Made by a program: the position numbers and the translations under genes. The notes beneath the pieces were generated by a model. That model saw only the letters and a program-made list of their open reading frames with translations. It searched no databases and was not told the origin of the DNA. A stretch of 64,000 bases of DNA from Palauibacter sp965207805 (GTDB taxonomy: Bacteria; Gemmatimonadota; Gemmatimonadetes; Palauibacterales; Palauibacteraceae). The stretch's first letter is position 1; the number at the start of each line of letters is the position of its first letter. The DNA lies in contig OZ242312.1 in the NCBI GenBank assembly GCA_965207805.1, positions 3,534,001 to 3,598,000 on the forward strand. The letters run 5' to 3'. Positions 16,737 to 26,463 of this stretch are shown in pieces.

Positions 16737-19700
16737 TCAGTTCCGGGGATCGGGACCGCCGCCGCCGTCCCGCCTTCGGTCCCAGTAGTCGGTGGGGCGG
16801 TCGTCGCTCATGAGCGCATCCTCATCCACCCAGTAGTGGTCGCCGAACGGCTTCGGGTCGGGCCACACCTCGTCGAGCGTGTCCGCGTCGTACACGATCC
16901 CGTCCTTGACCACGAGCCGGATGTCCGCCGTGTTCCGGATGTCGTCGAGCGGGTTCGAGTTGAGGACGATGAAGTCCGCCAGCTTGCCCTCGGCGAGCGA
17001 CCCCGTCTCGTGCGCCAGACCCAGGAAGTGGGCGCCGTGGATGGTGCCGATCTCGATCCCCGTCATCTCGTCGGTCCCCGCCGCGGCCATCCACACCTCG
17101 TAGTGGGACCCGAGGCCGTGCAACTGGCCGTGTGAACCGATCGCCCCCCAGCCGCCCTCCTCGATGATGTCGCCGAGGCCGCGCGCAATGAGGGGGAAGC
17201 TGTAGTCCGTCTCCGGGCGCATCATGCGGCGCCGGGTGGAGGGGATGAGCATCCGCCACGGGAGCCAGCGGCGCAGCTTCTCGTCCTTCCACACATCGTC
17301 CGTCTGGTAGAAGTACTCCTCGTTCCAGGCGCCCGGACCGCCGACGATGAAGGTGGGGGAGTACACGGCGTCGGACTGGCCGAAGAACTTCGCCACGTCA
17401 TCGTAAAGCGGCACGTAGCTCAGGGGGTGCTCCCATCCGGTGTGGCCGTCCATGATCATGCCCATGTTGTACTCGATGTCGCCGCCCTCGGCGGTGACGC
17501 GAAGGCCGCGCACCCGCGCCGCGTCCGTGACCCACTGCCGCTGGTCGCGGCGCGGCTGCAGGTACTCCTTGATCATCACCGCGCCCCAGGACGCGAGCCG
17601 CGCGACGTTCTGGTCCGCCAACTCGTAGCTCGAGATCTCGTTCTGGCGCGCCCCGTCGCCGGAGTAGACGGGATCCCCGGTGCTGTAGGTGCGCGGGCCG
17701 ATCATGGCGCCCGCCTCGATGAGTTCGGCGGCGGGAAAGACGTTTGATGACCACTGCGAGTTGTCGAGCGTCGTCGTGACCCCGTACGCCATGTAGATCG
17801 CGGACTCCCAGTTGCGCTGCGGGATCACGCCCACGTGGTCGCGGTGATGGTGCGCGTGCATGTCGATGAGGCCGGGCATGATTGTCGTGCCGGCCGCGTC
17901 GATCACGTGGTCCGCGCCGGCCGTGTCGCAGTCGCCGATGCAGGCGAGACGGCCGTCCCGCACGAGGATGTCGCCGCTTCCGATGACCTCGTCGTTCTCG
18001 GCCGTGATGATGCGGGCGCCGGTGAAGGCTACGCTCCCACGGGCGACGTGGCGCGGCAGTTCGAGGTCGATCGGCGTCTCGACCGTCTCGCCGCTGTTCG
18101 GGTCGTGCGTGTAGTAGCGCGGGCCGCTCACGAACTCGAGCGTGTTCGCGTCACGCCAGCGCGGATGGATCCCGCCCTCGAAGCTGACCTGCGTGACCGG
18201 GAGCTGGCCGCTGCGCTTGGCGATGCGGACGATGTTCGACCCCGTCCCGCCGTACGGGAAGGGCATCCGGTACACGTTGTCGCCCTCCTGGAAGGCGAGC
18301 CACGCCCCGTCCGGCGACACCGCCGCCTCGTCCGCGTCAGGCAGCGTGAAGTGGACCCGGCGGTCGCTCCCGTCGAGGCGGATGGAGGCGATCTCGGTCC
18401 CAGCGGGCTCGCCGTCGTCGGGCCCCAGGGCCTCCGGGTAGAAGAGCCGTCCGTCGGGTCCGAACGACGCCTGTGCGACGGGCCGCCGCGGCATGAGCGG
18501 ACGCCCGCCGGTGTACGGCCGCGCCACCTTCGTGATCAGCGTCGCGTCGCCGCCTTCCGCCGGCACCCGCACGAAGTCGAAGAACTGATTGCTGGCCACG
18601 GTCCGGCCGTGGGACGTCGCTCCCGACCCCCGCGTGACGACGATGTCCCCGCCGTCCGGACTCCACACGGTGTTGAGGTACTCCCCCGCCCGCGTCGTGA
18701 GTTGTTCCGGCTCGCCCCCGTCCGCCGGCACTCGCCACACCTGCCCCTGCGCGGCGTCCGCCCAGCTCGTGAAGGCGATGGAGCGCCCGTCCGGCGACCA
18801 CGCGGGCGCCATCTCGAACGGCTCGAACGATTCCGGCGTGAGCCGCCGCGGCGTCCCGGCCGGCAGGTCCATGACCCACACGCGTCCCACCGCCTGGAAG
18901 GCGAGCCGGCTCCCGTCCGGCGAGGAGGCGGTCCAGCGCGGAAACTTCACTCTGAACGTCTCGCCGAGCGCCATCTGCGGGCGCCCGGCCATCTCCGAGA
19001 TCGTCCGCTGCACGCGGGCGGTGAAGGGGATCGTCGTCACGGCGCCGTCGAGATCCACGCGACGGATCTTCCCGCCCGCCGAGACCACGAGCGAGCGCGA
19101 GTCCGAGGCCCAACTGTACCCCGGCAGGTCGCGGGACACCTTCATCCCCTCGGCCATGTCCACCTCGATGGGGTCCATGAGGACGCGCTCGGCCCCGGTT
19201 TCCAGCTCCCGCAGCCAGAGTGCGGTGCGGGGCCCGAAGCGGTGCCCGTCATGGGAGATCGTCCCGTCCGGGATGCGGCGCGCGAAGGCGAGCCAGCGTC
19301 CGTCCGGAGACGGCTCCGGCGCGATCGCCCCGCCGCTCGACGTCTGCCCCTGCTGCACCGTGACCCCCGACGTGATTTCGTCCACGCGCCCCGTCTCGAG
19401 GTCGAGGCGCCGGATCTGCTTGTGGCCCTGTGTCATGTCCAGCCGGCCGGACCCCAGTCCCGGCGGCGCGGACCGGAAGTGGAAGTAGAGCGACCCGCCG
19501 TCGGGCGAGAAGGAGGGCCACTGGGCGCCGGAATAGTCCGACCCGACGAGTTGCACGCCCTCGCCCCCGTCCCTGGAGTACATCCACAACCCCGGCGGCG
19601 GGCCGCCCCCGCCGCGCCGCGTCGAGGCGCGCCGCACGACGATGAAGCGTCCGTCCGGACTCCACGCCGGCTCCCACGCGCGCAGGCCCTGATCCTCGAA

Positions 19701-20135
19701 CACCGGGCGCGGGTTCGAACCGTCCGCGTCCATCAGCCACAGGTTGCTCTGCCCCCCGCGGTCGGAGATGAAGGCGATCGTCGACCCGTCCGGCGACAGC
19801 GTCGGGTGATAGTTGACGGCCACGCCGGTGTTCTGCGTGAGGATCTCGGCCTCGCCCCCCTCCACGGGAAGCCGGTAGATGTGTCCGAGGAGGTCGAACA
19901 CGAGCCACGCTCGCCCCGGCTCCAAGTCGATCGACATCCACGTCCCTTCGTCCGTCGTGAAATCGACCTCCCGCGTCTCGCCGAGCGGTGCGGTCACATC
20001 CCACGCCGGCGAGGCGTCGCCCTCCTGTGGGAGCGCGGCGGCCCCGGGCGCGGCCAGTGCGAGACCGAGCAGCGTCACAACGCCGGCGGGAGCCGAACGG
20101 GCGCCGAGAACCGAATCGGTGTGGGAATCAGACAT
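16737..20135 (-). CDS. Exported Tricorn/WD40-like propeller amidohydrolase
   Basis: A 1132-residue enzyme with a Sec signal (APAGVVTLLGLALAAPGAAA). Residues about 50-650 form TolB/PD40-type blades (LSPDGSTIAFISDRGGQSN, WSPDGRFIVVRR, WSPDGRSIAFTSWADAAQG, WSPDGGDIVVTRG). Residues about 720-1090 are a metal-dependent amidohydrolase: VIDAAGTTIMPGLIDMHAHH (HxH metal pair), a lysine in WGAVMIKEYLQPRRDQR, DGHTGWEHPLSYVPLY, AIGSHGQLHGLGSHYE, and EGKLADFIVLNSNPLDDI. The start is ATG 20135 after CGGAGGTCCC; the open frame extends far upstream but overlaps ppsR and has no leader. This family (imidazolonepropionase/prolidase-like with WD40) degrades imino- or dipeptides in Gemmatimonadota-type genomes. 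Confidence 0.9.
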   Translation of the reverse strand: MSDSHTDSVLGARSAPAGVVTLLGLALAAPGAAALPQEGDASPAWDVTAPLGETREVDFTTDEGTWMSIDLEPGRAWLVFDLLGHIYRLPVEGGEAEILTQNTGVAVNYHPTLSPDGSTIAFISDRGGQSNLWLMDADGSNPRPVFEDQGLRAWEPAWSPDGRFIVVRRASTRRGGGGPPPGLWMYSRDGGEGVQLVGSDYSGAQWPSFSPDGGSLYFHFRSAPPGLGSGRLDMTQGHKQIRRLDLETGRVDEITSGVTVQQGQTSSGGAIAPEPSPDGRWLAFARRIPDGTISHDGHRFGPRTALWLRELETGAERVLMDPIEVDMAEGMKVSRDLPGYSWASDSRSLVVSAGGKIRRVDLDGAVTTIPFTARVQRTISEMAGRPQMALGETFRVKFPRWTASSPDGSRLAFQAVGRVWVMDLPAGTPRRLTPESFEPFEMAPAWSPDGRSIAFTSWADAAQGQVWRVPADGGEPEQLTTRAGEYLNTVWSPDGGDIVVTRGSGATSHGRTVASNQFFDFVRVPAEGGDATLITKVARPYTGGRPLMPRRPVAQASFGPDGRLFYPEALGPDDGEPAGTEIASIRLDGSDRRVHFTLPDADEAAVSPDGAWLAFQEGDNVYRMPFPYGGTGSNIVRIAKRSGQLPVTQVSFEGGIHPRWRDANTLEFVSGPRYYTHDPNSGETVETPIDLELPRHVARGSVAFTGARIITAENDEVIGSGDILVRDGRLACIGDCDTAGADHVIDAAGTTIMPGLIDMHAHHHRDHVGVIPQRNWESAIYMAYGVTTTLDNSQWSSNVFPAAELIEAGAMIGPRTYSTGDPVYSGDGARQNEISSYELADQNVARLASWGAVMIKEYLQPRRDQRQWVTDAARVRGLRVTAEGGDIEYNMGMIMDGHTGWEHPLSYVPLYDDVAKFFGQSDAVYSPTFIVGGPGAWNEEYFYQTDDVWKDEKLRRWLPWRMLIPSTRRRMMRPETDYSFPLIARGLGDIIEEGGWGAIGSHGQLHGLGSHYEVWMAAAGTDEMTGIEIGTIHGAHFLGLAHETGSLAEGKLADFIVLNSNPLDDIRNTADIRLVVKDGIVYDADTLDEVWPDPKPFGDHYWVDEDALMSDDRPTDYWDRRRDGGGGPDPRN

Positions 20136-20161
20136 GGCGGGACCTCCGGTCGGAGAGTGAA

Positions 20162-20998
20162 TCACGAAGTCGTGCGCCGCTCGAGGCGCGTCGCGTCGAG
20201 GATCCGGCTTGCCAGTTCCTCGATCGAGCAGCGCGTTGCGTCGATGAAGGGGATGTCGAGGCGCTCGAACAGCGACTGCGCCTGACGGATTTCGAAACTC
20301 ACCTGGCGGGGCGAGGCGTAGCGGCGGCCGATCCCGCGCGCGCTCCGCAACTCCCCGAGGCGGTGGGGCTCGATCGTGAGCCCGTAGATCTTGTCCCGGT
20401 GCTCGAAGAGAGGGGGTGGAATCCGCCGCTCTTCCAGATCGCTTCCCGTGAGAGGGTAGTTCGCGGCGAACACGCCGTACTGGAGCGCGAGATAGAGGCA
20501 GGTCGGGGTCTTGCCGGATCTCGACACGCCGATCAGTACGAGGTCGGCGCGGTCGTATCCCTGCGGGTTGGAGCCGTCGTCGTGCGACAGCGCGAAGTTC
20601 ATCGCCTCGATGCGGCGGTCGTATTCCCGGTAGTTCTGGATGCCGTGGGACACGCCCATCGCATGCTGCGACTTGTGGCCGAATTCCTTCTCGAGCGGGT
20701 CGAGAAAGGAGTCGAAGAAGTCCAGGAAGAGAGCGTCGGTCTCCTCCACGATTTCCCGGACGGTGTCGCGCACGTCCTCCTTCACGAGGGTGCTGAAGAC
20801 GATGGGCGGCGACCCCTGCACGCGCGCCGTGGTGTTGATGTTCCTGGCGGCCCGTTTCGCCTTGTCGACGGTGGAGACGAATGGTACGGTGATTTTCGTG
20901 AAGTCGAGGGCGTCGAACTGCGCGATCAGACTGTGGCCGAGGGTCTCGGCCGTGACGCCCGAGTGGTCGGAGACGAAGAAAACCGTTCGCTGGGTCAT
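20162..20998 (-). CDS. ppsR: PEP synthase regulatory protein (kinase/pyrophosphorylase)
   Basis: A 278-residue DUF299 enzyme. It switches PEP synthase off by ADP-dependent phosphorylation of a threonine and on again by phosphate-dependent dephosphorylation. The nucleotide loop is LVLIGVSRSGKTPTCLYLA, the hallmark GVSRxxKTP of the family. Other signature parts are FFVSDHSGVTAETLGHSLI at the N-terminus, GHKSQHAMGVSHGIQNYREY and YPLTGSDLEE in the middle. It is divergent from ppsA with 77 bases between starts, the classical arrangement in proteobacteria and others, so function as PpsR and not as the PPDK-specific paralogue is very likely. Confidence 0.95.
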   Translation of the reverse strand: MTQRTVFFVSDHSGVTAETLGHSLIAQFDALDFTKITVPFVSTVDKAKRAARNINTTARVQGSPPIVFSTLVKEDVRDTVREIVEETDALFLDFFDSFLDPLEKEFGHKSQHAMGVSHGIQNYREYDRRIEAMNFALSHDDGSNPQGYDRADLVLIGVSRSGKTPTCLYLALQYGVFAANYPLTGSDLEERRIPPPLFEHRDKIYGLTIEPHRLGELRSARGIGRRYASPRQVSFEIRQAQSLFERLDIPFIDATRCSIEELASRILDATRLERRTTS

Positions 20999-21075
20999 CG
21001 TACGCTGATTCTCCGGCCTGCATCGGCCGGAGACAACCGTTCAGGGTCGCCGGGAAGCCGGGGTTGGGAGTCGCC

Positions 21076-23487
21076 GTGTCCGGGTATATCGCGCCATTCG
21101 AGTCGATCGGACTCGCCGATCTCGAATCCGTCGGAGGGAAGAACGCGTCGCTCGGCGAGATGATCTCGCATCTCTCGGCGGCGGGCGTCGATGTCCCGGG
21201 CGGCTTCGCGATCACGGCCCTGGCGTACCGCGACTTCCTCTCCGGCGAACTCGGAGAACGCATCCACGCTTCGCTCGATGCCCTGGACGTCGAGGACCTC
21301 GGGGCGCTTGCCGGTGCTGGCCGCGAGATCCGGGGCTGGATCGCCGATACGCCGCTCCCGCCGGGACTCGCGGCCCGGATCGAGACGGCCTACCGCGAAC
21401 TCGGCGCCGACGGCGGCGCGTCCGGCGGCGACATCTCCGTCGCCGTGCGCTCCTCGGCCACGGCCGAAGATCTCCCCGAAGCCTCCTTCGCGGGGCAGCA
21501 GGACACGCTGCTCAACGTCCGCGGCCTCGACGCGGTGCTGCGGGCGGTACACCACGTCTACGGCTCGCTGTTCAGCGACCGGGCGATCGCCTACCGGGTG
21601 CACCAGGGGTTCGCGCACCGCGACGTGGCCCTCTCCGTCGGCGTCCAGCGCATGGTGCGCGCGGACAAGGGCTCGAGCGGCGTGATGTTCACGCTGGATA
21701 CCGAATCCGGTTTCCGGGACGTCGTGTTCATCACGAGCGCGTACGGTCTCGGAGAAACGGTCGTGCAGGGGGGCGTGAACCCGGACGAGTTCTACGTCTA
21801 CAAGCCCGCCCTGCGCGCCGGGCGCCATGCGATCCTGCGCCGAAACCTGGGGGGCAAGGCGATCAAGCTCATCTACGCGGGGCCGGAGGTCGGCTCCGAG
21901 GCCGGATCGGGAGCGGCGGCCGGGGACGAAGCCGAGTCCGTCCGGACGGTCGAGGTCCCGGAGGAGGACCGGCTCCGCTTCTCGCTGACGGACGATGAGG
22001 TGCACGAACTCGCCCGCCAGGCGCTCCTGATCGAGGACCACTACGGCCGTCCCATGGACATCGAGTGGGCCCGGGACGGCATCGACGGTGCGTTGCGGAT
22101 CCTGCAGGCGCGTCCGGAAACCGTGCAGAGTCGCGCGGGCGGAGTCATCTCCCGCTTCACGCTCAAGGAGCGGGGCCGCGTGCTCGCGGAGGGGCGCAGC
22201 ATCGGCGGCCGGATCGGGGGCGGCCCGGCGCGCGTCATCGAGTCTGCCTCGGAGATCGCGCGCTTCCGGCGCGGCGATGTGCTCGTCACGGACATGACGG
22301 ACCCGGACTGGGAACCGATGATGAAGCAGTCCGCCGCCATCGTCACCAATCGCGGCGGCCGCACCTGCCACGCGGCGATCATCGCGCGCGAACTCGGCAT
22401 CCCCGCGGTCGTGGGCTGCGGCGACGCGACGGCGCAGCTTGCGGAGGCCGGCGACGTGACCGTGTCCTGCGCCGAAGGCGACGCGGGCTACGTCTACGAA
22501 GGGCTGCTCGACTTCGAGGAAGGGGAGATCCGGCTCGGCGCCATGCCGGACATCCCCCTCAAGATCATGCTCAACGTGGGGAACCCGGACCGCGCCTTCG
22601 ACTTCGCCTCGATCCCCAACCACGGGGTGGGTCTCGCCCGACTCGAGTTCATCATCAACCGCATGATCGGCGTCCATCCGCAGGCCCTGCTCGACTTCGA
22701 AGACCTGCCGGACGAACTCCAGGGGGAAATCCGGGTCCAGCACGCCGGCTACGCGGATCCGGTCGAATTCTACGTAGAGAAACTCACGGAAGGGGTCGCC
22801 ACGATCGCCGCCGCCTTCGCCCCCGAGCCCGTCATCGTACGGCTGTCCGACTTCAAGTCGAACGAATACGCGGATCTGATCGGCGGCCGCCGCTACGAGC
22901 CGCGCGAGGAGAACCCGATGCTCGGTTTCCGCGGCGCGTCCCGCTACGTGTCGGAGAGCTTCGGGCCCGCGTTCGAACTCGAGTGCCGGGCGCTGCGCCG
23001 GGTCCGCCGGGGTATCGGGCTCGACAACGTGTGGGTGATGGTCCCCTTCGTCCGCACCGTCGCCGAGGCGCGCGCGGTCGTCGACCTGCTGGCGGAGAAC
23101 GGCCTCGCCCGCGGGGAGGACGGCCTGCAGCTCATCATGATGTGCGAGCTTCCCTCGAACGCCCTGCTCGCGGACGAGTTCCTCGAGCACTTCGACGGGA
23201 TGTCGATCGGGTCCAACGACATGACGCAGCTCACCCTCGGCCTCGACCGCGACTCCGGGCTCATCGCCGATATCTTTGACGAGCGCGACGCGGCGGTGAA
23301 GGCGACGCTCTCGATGGCGATCCGCGCCTGCGCGAAGGCGGGCAAGTACATCGGGATCTGCGGGCAGGGCCCGTCGGACCACCCCGATCTCGCACGCTGG
23401 CTCGTGGAGGAGGGGATCGAGAGCATGTCGCTCAACCCGGACACCGCCGTCGAGACGTGGATGTTCCTCGCGGGGGAGGAAGTCTGA
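21076..23487 (+). CDS. ppsA: Phosphoenolpyruvate synthase
   Basis: An 803-residue enzyme that makes PEP from pyruvate and ATP, the entry to gluconeogenesis. ATP-grasp domain: ESVGGKNASLGEMI, VAVRSSATAEDLPEASFAGQ, VEVPEEDR. Phosphohistidine domain: TNRGGRTCHAAIIARELGIP with the catalytic His. PEP-binding TIM barrel: GVGLARLEFIINRMIGVHP, FKSNEYADLIGG, GSNDMTQLTLGLDRDSG, and the catalytic Cys in GKYIGICGQGPSDHP. I choose GTG 21076 because it matches the start of E. coli PpsA; a TTG 12 bases upstream is also possible. The regulatory partner is the divergent gene. The following permease gene overlaps its 3' end by 31 bases. Confidence 0.96.
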   Translation: MSGYIAPFESIGLADLESVGGKNASLGEMISHLSAAGVDVPGGFAITALAYRDFLSGELGERIHASLDALDVEDLGALAGAGREIRGWIADTPLPPGLAARIETAYRELGADGGASGGDISVAVRSSATAEDLPEASFAGQQDTLLNVRGLDAVLRAVHHVYGSLFSDRAIAYRVHQGFAHRDVALSVGVQRMVRADKGSSGVMFTLDTESGFRDVVFITSAYGLGETVVQGGVNPDEFYVYKPALRAGRHAILRRNLGGKAIKLIYAGPEVGSEAGSGAAAGDEAESVRTVEVPEEDRLRFSLTDDEVHELARQALLIEDHYGRPMDIEWARDGIDGALRILQARPETVQSRAGGVISRFTLKERGRVLAEGRSIGGRIGGGPARVIESASEIARFRRGDVLVTDMTDPDWEPMMKQSAAIVTNRGGRTCHAAIIARELGIPAVVGCGDATAQLAEAGDVTVSCAEGDAGYVYEGLLDFEEGEIRLGAMPDIPLKIMLNVGNPDRAFDFASIPNHGVGLARLEFIINRMIGVHPQALLDFEDLPDELQGEIRVQHAGYADPVEFYVEKLTEGVATIAAAFAPEPVIVRLSDFKSNEYADLIGGRRYEPREENPMLGFRGASRYVSESFGPAFELECRALRRVRRGIGLDNVWVMVPFVRTVAEARAVVDLLAENGLARGEDGLQLIMMCELPSNALLADEFLEHFDGMSIGSNDMTQLTLGLDRDSGLIADIFDERDAAVKATLSMAIRACAKAGKYIGICGQGPSDHPDLARWLVEEGIESMSLNPDTAVETWMFLAGEEV

Positions 23488-25007
23488 CGACCGCGAACGG
23501 AGACGCGGCGGGCACGGGGGCCCCGGGGGCCGGCGGAACGGGACTCGCGCGCCAGCTCGGACTGTGGGGACTGGCGGCGACGGGGATCTGCTCGATGCTG
23601 GGTGCGGGGATCAACGTGGTTCCCGTCATGATCCAGCGGAACGTGCCCGGGATCGCGGAGAACGTACTTCCGGCGTTCGCGTTCGGCGCGTTGCCGGCCG
23701 TTCTCGCGGGGCTCGCCTACGCGATCCTCGCTTCCGCCATGCCGCGGGCCGGCGGGAGCTACGTCTTCGCGAGCCGGGCGCTCGGTCCCTACTGGGGCTT
23801 CGTGGCGAGCTTCTCGCAGTGGTTCGGCCTCTCCATCGTCATCGGGGTCGTCTCCTATCTCATCGTCCCGTTCCTGCGCGACATCGCGGGCGCACTGGGG
23901 ATGGCGGGACTGGCCGACGCGCTGGATACGGGTGCGGTCCGGGTGGCTCTGGCGCTCGCGATGCTGTGGACGTTCGCGTGGGTGAACCTGCGCGGCCTGA
24001 GGGCCTACGAACGCACCGTGGTGCCGCTCATGGTCGTCATGTTCGCGCTCGGCGCGATCGTCATCGTGGCTGGGTTCTCGTTCGACCAGGGCGACTTCGC
24101 GGCGGCGCTGCTCGCAAGCGAAGGCGTGGAGGTGCCGGCGGCCACGCCACCGCCGCTCGGCCCGGCCGGCTTTCTCGCCGCATCCGGCCTGCTCTTCGCC
24201 AGCTTCGTCGGCTTCGACGCGATCGCGCAGGCGGGCGGCGAGGCGCGGAACCCGAACCGCGCGCTCCCCGTCGCGATCGGCCTCGCCGTCTTCATCGTGG
24301 GTGCCTACTACCTGCTGTTCACGGCCGCCGTCTATCACACGGTGCCGTGGGAGTTCGTGTGGGCGCGGGCGCAGGAACAGGATCTCACCGCTCCCGGACT
24401 CCTCGGCTACGTGCTCCCGCCATGGTGGACGGTCCTCATCGTGGCGGGGGCCGCGATCGCCCTCATCAACGATCTGCCGGCGATGATCCTCTCCGTCTCG
24501 CGCCTCGTCTTCGCGTGGGCCGAGGACGGGATCTTTCCGTCGGGCCTCGCCCGGGTGCACTCGACACACCGTACGCCGCACGCCGCGATCCTCCTCTCGA
24601 CCGCGCTGGCCTCCGTCGCGATCGTCGGCAGCGAATTCGCGGGGGACTTCTTTCTCGGCGTCGACATCATGGTCACGTCGATGCTCGTCAACTTCCTCCT
24701 CATGTGCGTCTCCGTGCTCGTCCTCCCGCGGCGGAACCCGGAGATCGCCGCGAACTTCCGCGTGCTGCGCGGCCCGGCCGCGCGAACGTGCGTGTGCGTG
24801 GCCGGGATCGTGCTGCTGGGGACGTTTCTCGTGACCCACCTGTCGAAGGACCTCACGGCGGACGTCGCGGCGTGGTACTTCCACTCCACGCCGCTCTGGA
24901 TCGGCGTCATGGCGCTGGGATCGCTCATCTACGTCCGGAAGATGCGAACGCTGCGGGCCTCCGGGACGGACGTCGACCGCCTCTTCCGCGAGCTGCCGCC
25001 TGAGTAG
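23457..25007 (+). CDS. APC-family amino acid permease
   Basis: A 516-residue inner-membrane transporter with about 12 helices. The first helix carries the APC signature (GLWGLAATGICSMLGAGINV) and TM3 has AMPRAGGSYVFASRALGPYW; TM6 shows LLFASFVGFDAIAQAGGEAR, NPNRALPVAIG. It moves amino acids or polyamines by proton symport or exchange; the substrate is not readable. GTG 23457 lies inside ppsA, 31 bases before its stop, and no better start lies downstream before the first helix, so it is probably translated by coupling. The next gene (AKR-RidA) starts just after its stop, so the three may be co-transcribed. Confidence 0.87.
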   Translation: MDVPRGGGSLTTANGDAAGTGAPGAGGTGLARQLGLWGLAATGICSMLGAGINVVPVMIQRNVPGIAENVLPAFAFGALPAVLAGLAYAILASAMPRAGGSYVFASRALGPYWGFVASFSQWFGLSIVIGVVSYLIVPFLRDIAGALGMAGLADALDTGAVRVALALAMLWTFAWVNLRGLRAYERTVVPLMVVMFALGAIVIVAGFSFDQGDFAAALLASEGVEVPAATPPPLGPAGFLAASGLLFASFVGFDAIAQAGGEARNPNRALPVAIGLAVFIVGAYYLLFTAAVYHTVPWEFVWARAQEQDLTAPGLLGYVLPPWWTVLIVAGAAIALINDLPAMILSVSRLVFAWAEDGIFPSGLARVHSTHRTPHAAILLSTALASVAIVGSEFAGDFFLGVDIMVTSMLVNFLLMCVSVLVLPRRNPEIAANFRVLRGPAARTCVCVAGIVLLGTFLVTHLSKDLTADVAAWYFHSTPLWIGVMALGSLIYVRKMRTLRASGTDVDRLFRELPPE

Positions 25008-25050
25008 GCCGGAGCGCCGGGAACTGGCTCCCGGCCTGGAGATCTCGCGG

Positions 25051-26463
25051 GTGCTGACCGGACTGTGGCAGGTCGCCGACCTGGAACGCGAGGGCCCGAT
25101 CGACGTCGGGGCCGCCGCGGGCGCGATGGACGCATACAGCCAGGCCGGCTTTACGACGTTCGACATGGCGGACCACTACGGTTCGGCCGAGGAGATCGCC
25201 GGGGCGTGCGCGTCGCGCGCTCCACATCGGGACGGAGACCTCCAACTCCTCACCAAGTGGACGCCGGCGCCGGGCGCGCACACGCCGGCGACGGTGCGCG
25301 AGGCCGTGGAGCGGTCGCTGCGGCGGCTGCGCGCGGATGCGATCGACCTCCTCCAGTTCCACGCCTGGCGCTACGCCGATCCGAGTTGGCTCGACTGCCT
25401 GTTCGCCCTCCAGGAACTGAAGGACGAAGGGCTGATCCGGCACCTCGGACTCACGAACTTCGACGCCGTCCATCTCGACATGGTGCTCCACACCGGCATC
25501 GACGTCGTCTCGAACCAGGTGTCGTTCTCCCTCCTCGACGGACGCGCCGCGGACGCCATGACGGAGGTCTGTCTCGCGCACGGGGTCCAACTCCTCGCCT
25601 ACGGAACGCTCGCGGGCGGCCTCCTGACCGAGCGCTGGTTCGACGTGGAAGACCCGGGGCCGGACGGCGTGAAGACATGGTCCGAGATGAAATACCGCCG
25701 CTTCGTCGAGGCGGCCGGCGGCTGGGGCCGGTTTCAGACTCTGCTCGCCGCGATCCGGGCGGTGGCCGGGAAGCACGGCGTTTCGATGGCGAACGTCGCG
25801 GCGCGCGCCATCCTCGACCGGCCGGCGGTGGCGGGCGTGATCATCGGCGCCCGGCTGGGGCGCCGCGCGCACATCGCCGACAACCTGCGCCTCTCGTCGC
25901 TGAAGCTCGACGCGGCAGACCGGAAAACGCTGGCGGCGGCGAGCGGGGCTCTGGGTCCGATTCCGGGAGACTGCGGGGATGAGTATCGGCGCCCCCCCTA
26001 CCTGACGGCGGCGGGCGACCTCAGCCATCACGTGGATGGATTTCCGCCGCCGTATCCCATCCGCACCGGGAGCGGCGGCCGGACGCGGGTGGATTCCGGC
26101 ACGGTGTGGGAGGATCTCGCCGGCTACAGCCGGGCGGTGCGGACGGGCGACCGCATCGCGGTCTCCGGGACGACGGCCACGCACGGGGACCGCCTGGTCG
26201 GTGGGGACGACCCCGCCTCGCAGACGCACTTCGTCATCGACAAGATCGAGGGGGCGATCGAAGCGCTGGGTGGAGGCCTCGAGGACGTGGTCCGGACCCG
26301 GATCTTCATCCCGGAACTGGCGGACTGGGAGCCCGTGGCCCGGGCGCACGGCCAACGCTTCGGCGACATCCGGCCCGCCAACACGCTGGTCCAGGCGGGT
26401 CTCATCGGGTCAGGATACCGGGTGGAGATCGAAGCCGAGGCCCGCGTGGGGAGGGAGCCGTGA
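25051..26463 (+). CDS. Aldo/keto reductase fused to a RidA domain
   Basis: A 470-residue two-domain protein. Residues 1-300 are an aldo/keto reductase with the full tetrad: Asp and Tyr in TTFDMADHYGSAEEI, Lys in LLTKWTPAP, His in LLQFHAWRYADPSW; cofactor end VAGVIIGARLGRRAHIADNL. Residues about 320-470 are a Rid/YjgF domain (VRTGDRIAVSGTTATHGDRL, EALGGGLEDVVRTRIFIPEL, PANTLVQAGLI). RidA enzymes hydrolyse reactive enamine/imine intermediates, so the fusion pairs reduction with imine disposal. The marked GTG start is probably too late: the frame upstream reads ELAPGLEISR, the expected first strand, so the true start may be a rare codon near 25000, overlapping the permease stop. Confidence 0.85.
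   Translation: MLTGLWQVADLEREGPIDVGAAAGAMDAYSQAGFTTFDMADHYGSAEEIAGACASRAPHRDGDLQLLTKWTPAPGAHTPATVREAVERSLRRLRADAIDLLQFHAWRYADPSWLDCLFALQELKDEGLIRHLGLTNFDAVHLDMVLHTGIDVVSNQVSFSLLDGRAADAMTEVCLAHGVQLLAYGTLAGGLLTERWFDVEDPGPDGVKTWSEMKYRRFVEAAGGWGRFQTLLAAIRAVAGKHGVSMANVAARAILDRPAVAGVIIGARLGRRAHIADNLRLSSLKLDAADRKTLAAASGALGPIPGDCGDEYRRPPYLTAAGDLSHHVDGFPPPYPIRTGSGGRTRVDSGTVWEDLAGYSRAVRTGDRIAVSGTTATHGDRLVGGDDPASQTHFVIDKIEGAIEALGGGLEDVVRTRIFIPELADWEPVARAHGQRFGDIRPANTLVQAGLIGSGYRVEIEAEARVGREP

Noticed and set aside
17835..20285. Long plus-strand frame opposite the amidohydrolase gene
   Set aside because: Arg/Val-rich shadow without any motif; the minus strand encodes a clear propeller-amidohydrolase.
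20136..21263. N-terminal extension of the amidohydrolase open frame (to 1508 codons)
   Set aside because: It overlaps ppsR, has no coherent sequence, and the proper start with ribosome site and signal peptide is at 20135.
20995..23382. Very long open frame antisense to ppsA (795 codons)
   Set aside because: High-GC codon bias leaves the antisense frame open. It has no domains, is rich in Arg/Asp/Val and fully overlaps a well-identified gene.
22944..25166. Long minus-strand frame opposite the permease gene
   Set aside because: Arg/Asp/His-rich shadow of a well-supported membrane transporter.
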